In this document: one piece after another, positions 56,377 through 64,000 of the stretch | Layout: every line of letters starts with the position of its first letter | Numbering within the stretch: the stretch's first letter is position 1 | Source: Marasmius tenuissimus | Lineage: Eukaryota > Basidiomycota > Agaricomycetes > Agaricales > Marasmiaceae | Assembly: GCA_029532415.1 (NCBI GenBank) | Contig: JAQOTA010000065.1 | Span: 806,001-870,000 of the forward strand | Direction of reading: 5' to 3' | Length of the DNA stretch: 64,000 bases | Notes under the pieces: model-generated | Databases searched by the model: none | What the model saw: only the letters and a program-made list of their open reading frames with translations | What the model was told of the DNA's origin: nothing | Made by a program: the position numbers and the translations under genes

Positions 56377-58650
56377 TCAAGATAGGAAATCAAGTTCATC
56401 GGGTTCTCCGTCCTCGATATGAGGTTTGGACCGACCGATTTGCTCCAGAACCTCTTTCGGCGGGCCCCTAGGTTTGGCTCTCTGCTTCAAAGTTGGCTTC
56501 TTCGTAGCTTGTTTCTTGGGTTGCGGTTTAGAGCTCGAGTTCTCCTTTTGTTTCCTAGAAGTCGTCTTCAGCCTAAGCACACACGCGCACGTATGAGCAC
56601 TGCCCCGTCCAATCGGAAGGATGGTATGAACGCACCTCTCGTCGGGGTGAGTCGTTTCAAAGGTGGATGTCTTCGTCCTCTTCTTCACTGGTGCATCAGG
56701 TGCGGAAACCTCGTTCTGGATCGGCTCCGTTGGCTTCGTAGCAGGAGGCTTTCGCCCCTTCTTGGATTTAGCAACCGGTTCGGGCACGTCTGTTTGTGCA
56801 TCATCGAGCTTGCGCTTTCTGGAGCCGGAGGAGGGTGAAGAAGTATCGGCCGTCTCAAGAGGTTCTTTGGCTCCAGTCGCGCGTTTTGGGTTGACGGGAC
56901 GGTCAACAGGTGGGGCCTTCGATTGATTCCGGCGCTTCGCGGTCGAGGGTTCGTCAAGCTTCGCCTTGTTCTGGTCTTCTTGGCGTATCGTAGAAGGTTC
57001 TGCCTGTCCGTGTTCGATGTCCTTCGAGCTCTCCGCAAGTTTAGGCTTCTTACGGGAATGGGTCGCTGCTGTCGAGGTGCCTGCCTCCTGTATCGCCTCT
57101 TCCTTCTTCCGTTTGCGACCTGAAGTGGCGGTGACCGTCCTGCCTGAGGCTGTCGTAGCCGTCGATACTTCTGCAGCTGGTGGGGGCCGCGTTGGCTTGT
57201 TGAGTACGTCCGTTTCACTACCTTGGCCGGTTGAATTCGGTAGCGTTCGAGAAATGGGTTCTTCTTCCTCTTCAATGTCAGAAAGGGCGCCGTATGTCGA
57301 TTTTGTTTTCGCATTCTCGATGCGGCGTTTTTCATGCATGGTAGCGGTCGCATTCGCGGTACGGTGCGACTCCTCGGTCTGAAGATTCTCAGTTGTGTCG
57401 TCCACCACGGCTGCCTTTCCCTTTGCACGTCCACGCGTCTTCCCCGCATTGTCTGCAGCACCTACATCCAATTTAGTCTTCTGTGTCTCGGAGGTCCGCT
57501 TTCCAGACATTACCTTTTACTTGAGCTCGTCCCTTAGGCTTTCGGGTCGTATCCACCGCTTGCGCCGGAACCTCCTCTTTCTCTCCATCTTCGTCATCGT
57601 CCGTAACTTTTGACTTTGCTTTTCCGCGTTTCGCAGGAGCTTTCTTCCTCGCCGGAGCTTTTCTAGACTGTGTAGTAGATTTACGCTTCGGTTTGTAGTC
57701 ATCTTCTTCATCCTCGACATCTTGTTCCACAGGCTTCTTCACGGTGCGAGAGCGCTTCGCTTTGGGAACCTCTACTAGAAAGTTGTAAGGATATGCCCGT
57801 GTCGATTGAATATCACCCACCTGTGTCACCACCCCCTTCTGTACCACTTCGCTGTTTCCCTTTCGCTTTGTAGGCTGTAGTTCCAGAGGCTTTGCGTCCA
57901 CGCTTTTCTGTGAGTTTGACATTGGTGCTCTCTGAATCGCCTGTGAATGGTCAGGGGTACTGTGTACATGGGAGTAGTGAAGCTGACCGTTTTCGTCGTC
58001 GTTGTCCTGCTTTGTCGATGTCGATTTCGAAGCTTTGCTCCTTCCATTACGTTTCGTTACAGCCCGAGCTGTCGAAGGTCCTACATGGCGCGTTTGATTG
58101 AGAGTTAACACGCTAAGCAACACCATGGGGGTTACTCACCTGCGGTCGTCTCCTCTTGAGCTGCCTTCACGCTCTTTCTCCTCGACTTGGCTTGTGAAGA
58201 AACACCTGAGGCCCCAGATTGAACACCACCATCGCCTCCCTTATTGCCGCTGCTCTTCGCCGGCGACTTGGACCTACTCCGCGAACGAGAACCTCGTGAA
58301 TCCTTCGTCGGCGACTTTCCACCCTTCAGAAGAATATTGAGTAGCGTATCGCGCGATTGAGGCTGATATTTCCTGTAAAGCGGATATGAGTGCAACAGCT
58401 GCTAGTGAAGACGAGCGCAACTTACCCTCCACGATCGCGAAACCGTGCCTGCTGGCGTTGTAATCTCTTCTCCCGGCTTTCCTCTACGCTGAAGCCATGT
58501 TGGAGTTGCTGAGGCTTTGTGATAGGTGTCGTTAAAGATGTGGCCAGTGGCGGAAGACCATTCATTAAGCAAGCTCGAGACAGGGCTATCTGCAGCAGTT
58601 GAATGTTGGGAGGACTCTGGAGCTGGGTTCAAGTTGGCGTTCGAGACCAC
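56377..58650 (-). CDS. Lysine-rich disordered, probably nuclear protein; introns partly resolved
   Basis: A series of minus-strand coding segments: about 58640-58440 (SPVSSLLNEWSSATGHIFND, TPTWLQRRGKPGEEITTPAG), 58375-58140 (SRDTLLNILLKGGKSPTKDS, SRSRSRSKSPAKSSGNKGG), about 58085-57960, about 57900-57826, 57779-57533 (KAKRSRTVKKPVE, SRKAPARKKAPAKRGKAKSK) and 57480-56377 (KTRGRAKGKAAVVDD, SGRKRKKEEAIQEAG, SRKRKLDDAQTDVPEP). The last junction is clear: AAAG|GTAATG...GATGTAG|GTGCT (57532-57481). A 63-nt stopless intron probably lies near 56640-56575. The protein is almost wholly Lys/Arg/Ser/Thr/Pro/Glu with GRKRKK and RGRAKGK patches like NLS and AT-hook-like motifs, pointing to a nuclear DNA- or chromatin-associated role. 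Start codon and the middle exons are not certain. Confidence 0.5.
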
Positions 58651-58802
58651 GTGACGCTGTTACTCGCGGACCGCGATCATTGTCAATGTCATTGTCACTC
58701 TGCTTTGACCTGAGCCTTGCCGCTCTCTCTCCACTTTCTCTCCAATACGTGCCATGCATCATCGATTCAATCCTCAGACTGCTTCGAGACACAGATTGGT
58801 GG
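58543..58802 (+). repeat. Segmental duplicate block A, copy 1
   Basis: Matches 62433-62858 in the same orientation: 'GCCAGTGGCGGAAGACCAT', 'GCAAGCTCGAGACAGGG' and 'CCTTGCCGCTCTCTC' are shared. It covers the 5' end of the lysine-rich gene and its promoter. Copy 2 has an extra segment of about 165 bp. Confidence 0.7.
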
Positions 58803-59420
58803 CTGGTTCGGATTGACCTACCCTCCAACTAATTTGGGGACCCAACTGGGAGGATTTTTCCAGGTTTTATCCAATCAAATGGCATAGAAGTGTTCGACTC
58901 GGATTAGGTGGCTTTTCAACATCATCATCCCGCCGCAACGCTCTCATTCAATTCTACCATCAGGTCCCCCGTCCCCCTGTCCACATTCGGCTCGTATTCG
59001 ATTATCAAGACCTCGGACTTACAGAGGTATCTTGTTTAGAATTGTCACTTTGCGCGATCCGATAGCTGAAGCTCTCCAGTACTCAAACAGACTCGAACTA
59101 CCGTTTTTTGTCGCTATCCGACTGCGAGGCGACTTCTCCGACGATCATGATTTCCGACCCTGCCAGTTCAGTGAGGGGGGTTCACTGCAACGAGAACACC
59201 GTTAACGGCGCCTCATGGCGCAATCATACCGATGTAAGTGTGAAATACTTCTCATGGTTTCTGACTCATCTATCTACATACCCTGATAAATCTTGTTCTC
59301 ATCGCAGGACTCTGACATCCGAATCGTCAAGGCATTAACCCCCCGGAACGGCGATCACTGTGGCCAGTGTTGTGCTGGAGACGACACTGGCCGTGTCTGG
59401 CACTGGTGACGGGTTTGCAA

Positions 59421-60007
59421 CTGGAGCTCAACTCTCCGATGATAGGTAAGTCAATCCTTCGCGGCGGGAGCTTGTTCCGTTCGCAGGACCAGAAGCTCTC
59501 CGAAGATACAAACTGACACTACAAATACACCGTCGCGTTCTGCCTCGGCCTCAAAGGGCATCACCCACTTTAGATCATATGTTGCCATTAGCATCATGAT
59601 ACTGTTCCTCTCTGTTTCCCGGTTCCTCTTCGAACACTTCCGAATATCATTTCTCGTTTCCTGACCAAGATGATTGTGCATCGGAGCCTGGACTAAGCTT
59701 GAAATATCGACCGTCAGGTACAACGGACGCAAAAACCCGTCCACTTTGTAGGAAAGTGATGCCGTCTCACTTTCCTTTCACTTTCCTCTCACTTACCTCG
59801 CGCTCTTCGTTTTCGGGTGCTAATTCTTTTTTGGCAGAGAAAATCACGTATATTGAGTGGCTTAAAGGCCTTCGTCAAGAGAACGGAAAGCAGGGAAGGT
59901 GAGTCGGCATCAATTTCCCGGAAAGTGAGCAGGCTCCTGCCCCCGGCGATAGGGATGAGTCTGACGCCCTGCATTGCTTTTTCAACAGCAAACATCTACG
60001 GCACAGG
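59421..60007 (+). repeat. Segmental duplicate block B, copy 1
   Basis: Parts 59421-59705 and 59951-60007 match 62867-63168 and 63177-63235: shared words include 'CTGGAGCTCAACTCTCC', 'CTCTCTGTTTCCC', 'CATTTCTCGTTT' and 'AGGGATGAGYCYRACGCCCTG'. About 245 bp between the two parts is missing from the second copy. No gene is recognised inside. Confidence 0.65.
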
Positions 60008-60366
60008 ACTCGCTTCGACTAACATTCTATCCATCCAGACTGAGCTCCCATCAACTCTATCGAACCATCTCAGTTGGTCAATCCCAATCTTTCAAGTTGG
60101 CAACACTTGCAATTGTAGGGCCGGCCCCTTGGGTATAAAAAGAACGAAAACTCCCTTGCACCGTCCTTATCGAGTTGAACTCTTCCAGAACCAATATCGC
60201 AACCGCTACCGCATCCGCACAGTCCTGATGATCATCCCATAATGAATCTGACAGTCACATTTATATAATGTGGACTTTGGAATCTGGACGATCCCTGCAG
60301 TCTAGCTTACATCGGGCGACTACGCATTCTTCTCGTTTTCGTGGCTCTTGCTCTTCAACAACTCCA
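60008..60366 (+). promoter_or_regulatory. Promoter of 7TM paralogue 2
   Basis: TATAAAAA at 60134-60141, 226 nt upstream of the ATG. The part 60050-60155 is repeated at the right end of the window (63886-64000). Confidence 0.55.
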
Positions 60367-61745
60367 ATGGAATCACGACCATCCTACCACGGCTCAGAAG
60401 CCCTAATCCCATTATTCATCGCCATCCACACATTCGTGTGGATCGGCTCAGGCATCATAACACTCACCGCAATCCTCTCGCCCAACATTCGACGACACCC
60501 AACTTGGTTCAACCTAAAACTAAGCTGGATCTTGGCCTGCTTCTCAGCCGCTCTTCTGTTCGTTCTTCATTCGCGTGTGTGTAGGGCGTGTGCTAACCCC
60601 ATTTAAAGTTTTACCACCGGACAGCTGTACAAACCCAAACCGATATTCTGGATATGTCTCGTCCAAGCCGCAGCAGTTTATTCTATTCCTTTCCTGTGCG
60701 TAAAAATCCGCTCCGTCGATTCGAGCACGCGGGACTGACCGGAAAGAGGTGGTAGAACTGCTGGATCATCTCTGTCTCTTGCGATCTACGTGAGCCCACG
60801 GGCATGTTATTGATCATAATGTCGTACCTGACCTGACACGGGCGGGCGTCTCTCTGACAGTTATATCTGGTCGTGAGGGGAAGGGAGAATGGAGGAGGAG
60901 GAGGAGGGAGATGGAAAGATCACGTCGTCGTACTAGTGAGTTCTCCGTTCCAGTCAAAGCCCCCTTCACCTGTCGGCCTTTTTAATGATATACCACCGTC
61001 TTCCGATCGCGAGTAGCTCGTCTACGTGCCTTATATTCTCCCAAGCATCGCATTCTTCTCAGTGCTTTCCGTAAGTCGACGATAATCTTGGTAACCTTCC
61101 CGAGTCTTACCACCTTCATTAGACGGGACTCGTCGACCCTACCAACATCGGTCTCTCCAACAATTGGATGGTATGCGGTATGCGTGGTCCAGCTGCTCTG
61201 TAGGGAATGTCCCACACACTCGAATCTACGTTGACAACCCACTACCAGTGGCCAAGCCTCCAAGTTCTGCACCGTCACCATCCTCATCTCAACCATTATA
61301 ATCGAAGGAATAACCATCACCTCCGTCTTCAAACGCGGACGCACAGTACTCATCTCCACCCTAATTCGCCTCTCAATATTCAGCATGTTTGGTGTCTTCG
61401 GAACAGTGTAAGTAAAGTTGCGTCTGCTCCAATCCGGGGAGAGTCTTATCCCCCAGAGGGGCTGCTCAGAATCAGCTTTTGGTTTGCACGCCTCACGTCC
61501 CCCTATCAGACTGCTCTTGGAAACGTGTTGGCTTCCGTTCGTGAGTATTTACTTGTCCTGTGCCTTTATCTCTTGTTCACACCAATGGCTAGCACCGCTT
61601 TCTTTTATCTTCTTGTTTGGGCTCCAGAAGGTACGTCTTTTTGAACCCTCCCCCTGGACCGTGTACAAGTCGTCGAATGTCTGTCCTTCAGGATATCGTG
61701 GAAGCATGGGCATTCTGGCGTCCGCATCAGGTCGCGCAGGATTGA
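60367..61745 (+). CDS. Seven-transmembrane protein, paralogue 2
   Basis: Exons 60367-60557, 60609-60695, 60756-60789, 60861-60935, 61017-61070, 61123-61199, 61249-61407, 61470-61540, 61593-61630, 61692-61745; 840 nt, 279 aa. Six of ten exons have the same length as in paralogue 1. Segments: PLFIAIHTFVWIGSGIITLT, LSWILACFSAALLFTTGQLY, FWICLVQAAAVYSIPFL, LVYVPYILPSIAFFSVLS, FCTVTILISTIIIEGITITS, LIRLSIFSMFGVFGTV and PPLSFIFLFGLQKDIVEAWA. Exon 4 differs: a GGA repeat gives a run of six Gly in the loop after TM4. The C-tail is shorter than in paralogue 1 (RPHQVAQD). Same unknown function. Confidence 0.85.
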
Positions 61746-62432
61746 ATAGTGGAACACGGCGGATCCGGAGTAGTACTATAGCCTGCAAACACGGAAAGGT
61801 ATACAGACGAACATTGTACTTATAATAATAGGACTATCAAGAGGTTGGGTACGCCTCGGATTCTTTCCCTCGATGATTCTAATAATGCAGACCGCATCCT
61901 ATGATAAGAATCCATGATATGCACGGTTACTGTGGTGTATATAATGTGCTATGTACGATCCCTGTTTCTACTGCGCGTTGAGTACCAGTGGCGTTATCTA
62001 GCTACTGGGCCGGAAGGAAAGCTGAATATCAGACCCATAAACACGACAAGTGGTATTAGGATGTACGGCGGCCTGAGGGGGCTTTGATAGAGCCTTCTCC
62101 CTCCCTATACCTTCCTGCCCCCACCCCCACCAAATGCATTTCCTCTCCCGGGCCCCTCCCCCGTAAGCCTCTCCAATCTCCCTATCCAGCACCTCCCACT
62201 TTCTCAACCTCGTCATACTCTTCGGATCCAAATCAATCATCATCGCATTCCGCGGGTTCACATCGTCGTCCTTGCCGGAAGTAGTAGAGGTTCCCCATCC
62301 TAACAATAACCGAACACTGATCCTGAGGCCTGAGGCTTTAACGGAGTGGCACTTAACAAATACGCCAATAAAAAACCCCCTAAGCTGCCGTTTCGTACTC
62401 CTCCTCTCCTCCTCGGAAAGCGCACAAGACGA
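61746..62432. other. Spacer with a coding-like minus-strand tail
   Basis: A minus ORF ending at 61998 has a plausible tail (MIDLDPKSMTRLRKWEVLDR, EIGEAYGGG, RVYGSDIQLSFRPSS) but no upstream exons could be joined; it may be a remnant. Confidence 0.3.
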
Positions 62433-62858
62433 CGCCAGTGGCGGAAGACCATCCATCAAGCAAGTTCGAGACAGGGACACAGTGTCGAACGTTGGGAGGA
62501 GGCCAAGAGGCAGCGTTTAGCGGCATCGAGGCCACGTGATGCTATTCTCCACGATATTGCCGATCCATCTGCTTCGTCCAACCTCATCCCGGGACAGAAG
62601 AAGCGAAGAGTGGGCTGGGGCGAGCGAAGCTCGACCGGGTCACAGAGGGATCACGAGAGGAGGGAATGGTGCTGAGTCATCATTCCCTCGCTCGGTTGGA
62701 GTCTGATGCCGGTTCGTTCCTCGCCGGCATCTTCGGAATCGCCTCAACTCTGCCTTCAACCTTGCCGCTCTCTCAACTCTCTCCATCAGATACGCCATGT
62801 ACCATCATGCATCGGTGATCCCTTAGTCCTCAGATTGCTTTAAGAGATTGATTAGTGC
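62433..62858 (+). repeat. Segmental duplicate block A, copy 2
   Basis: Second copy of 58543-58802. Its extra part (about 62595-62660) resembles 43166-43227 ('GAAGAAGCGAAG', 'GGGCTGG', 'GACCGGGT', 'GGGATCACG' in the same order), so this piece occurs in at least two places in the window. Confidence 0.65.
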
Positions 62859-62866
62859 GTTCTCAG

Positions 62867-63235
62867 CTGGAGCTCAACTCTCCTATACTAGGCAAGTGAA
62901 TTCTTCACGGAACATTGTTCAAGGCCTACAAGTTGCTTCGTACGCAGGGCCAGAACCTCCCAGACACCAACTGACACCATAGATGTACCGTCTCGTTCTA
63001 CCTCGGCATCAAAAGGCTCCACCCACTCCAGATCATATTCTGCCACCGGCATCGTGTCGACACTCTTTCTCTCTGTTTCCCAGTACCTCTTTGATTACTT
63101 CTGAATACCATTTCTCGTTTTCTAGCTACGATGATCATTGTGTGCGTCGGAACCTAGACCAGGCTTGGAATCCAATAGGGATGAGCCCAACGCCCTGCAT
63201 CACCTCTTCAACGGCAACCATCTACGGCACTAAAC
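62867..63235 (+). repeat. Segmental duplicate block B, copy 2
   Basis: Second copy of 59421-60007, shorter by an internal gap. Order and orientation relative to block A are the same as in copy 1. Confidence 0.65.
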
Positions 63236-63885
63236 TGATGAAGGTCCTTCTCTTTCAGATTCATACACACATGTTCTTCAAGCGAGTTCGAACTCTGAAA
63301 GCTCTCAATTGCGAGCAGAGTTTCAACTCACCTCCTGTATTTTTTATTCAAGACATTATAATCCTGATCACCGTTTCGCCGACTATATCCTACAACCAAG
63401 TGTTGGTCGTACCTTCGACATAGCAAACTCTACTCGGGTGGAATCACAGATCCTGCAGTGAATCCGAGTCAGTGCAGTACTACGTGGCTTTAGTTCTTCT
63501 CAGGCGCAGCCCCGGTATACTGGCGTCATGCGCCAAGCCAACGAACGAAGGAGACTGAGGTCAACAGTCAGTTGGCTTGTGTTGGGCGGAACATAGTACT
63601 CAACCCTCATCCATATCTCAGACTTTAGCGCACTCTCGGGAGCCGAAATTTCGCAATCAGATACCTATCGGCGGCTCTGATGAGCCAACAGTCGCAACTC
63701 GGACTGTATATACATGGACTCACCGTGCGGAATCCGAACTCTGAACTGGCCGAGTTGCTATGCACGCACGGACAACTCTCGACGGTTAGCCATACATGCG
63801 ATAGCTCGACAGGCTATCTATACCGAACTGGCCATTCACATCGGGGATATTGAGGGTACACGCTCCCATCCAACTCAGGCTGCGA
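63236..63885. other. Unique spacer
   Basis: No gene or repeat recognised. Confidence 0.35.
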
Positions 63886-64000
63886 TCTGTTCCCATCATC
63901 TCTATCGAGCCATCTCAGTTGGTCAATCTCGACCTTTCGCGTTGGCACTCGCCACCAGACAGCAAGGCACCCGGAGTGCTGTAACAAGAAGGAAACTCCC
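63886..64000 (+). promoter_or_regulatory. Copy of the 7TM paralogue promoter, cut by the window end
   Basis: 'CCATCTCAGTTGGTCAATC' and the following order of words, ending GAAACTCCC, match 60045-60155 upstream of paralogue 2, but the TATA box is altered (GCTGTAACAAG for GGTATAAAAAG). Confidence 0.5.

Noticed and set aside
56685..57461. 258-aa minus-strand Arg-rich ORF
   Set aside because: A shifted frame of the lysine-rich protein exon; the chosen frame links across the intron at 57532-57481.

Overview
This is genomic DNA of a filamentous basidiomycete, most probably an agaricomycete (mushroom-forming) decomposer of plant material. The evidence is dense genes with many 45-70 nt GT-AG introns carrying CTRAY branch points, intron-scale exons (up to 22 per gene), families typical of Agaricomycetes (F-box/LRR proteins, KDZ-transposase-associated proteins, 7TM orphan families, a ubiquitin-like family) and secreted plant/fungal-wall enzymes (GH7 cellobiohydrolase, AA9 LPMO, GH27 alpha-galactosidase, CE4 chitin deacetylase). 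Gene models were spliced by hand; each complete model was checked for exon-length sums divisible by three.

Layout. 0-6.9 kb: the 3' part of a KDZ-associated gene, an F-box gene, then a 1.2 kb minisatellite with a 268-bp higher-order period and a gene-poor stretch. 6.9-16 kb: a secreted Asn/Gly/Gln-repeat protein, a divergent pair (coiled-coil protein and a conserved basidiomycete protein), an NHP6-like HMG-box gene and an unrecognised five-exon gene. 16.7-27.5 kb: an enzyme-rich block with membrane-anchored GH27, chitin deacetylase (with an apparent 2-nt micro-exon), an NAD(P)-binding protein, a ubiquitin-like protein with a homopolymer frameshift, and an AA9 LPMO. 27.6-41 kb: a 7TM protein, an F-box gene, an SMP-domain protein, a DUF6534-like 7TM protein and another F-box gene, separated by 1-2 kb empty stretches.

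41-49.4 kb is the most unusual part. Two near-identical 1.8 kb units each carry a five-exon gene for a secreted protein with an acidic segment, a Lys/Ala/Pro repeat between dibasic sites, a kinase-like domain (catalytic Asp and Asn and a DFG retained) and a poly-Pro tail. A full GH7 cellobiohydrolase lies on one side and a truncated GH7 3' end on the other; a frameshifted member of an expanded agaricomycete family lies between the units. 49.4-54.7 kb holds only coding-like fragments. 54.8-64 kb is a local segmental duplication: two ten-exon 7TM paralogues with matching intron positions, repeated flanking blocks, and at the right edge a copy of the second paralogue's promoter, so a third copy probably starts just outside. 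A lysine-rich nuclear-type protein lies between the two paralogues.

Functionally the secreted enzymes fit growth on cellulose and hemicellulose and remodelling of the fungus's own wall. The other families (F-box, 7TM, KDZ-associated, ubiquitin-like) are the kind that expand and decay quickly in agaricomycete accessory regions.
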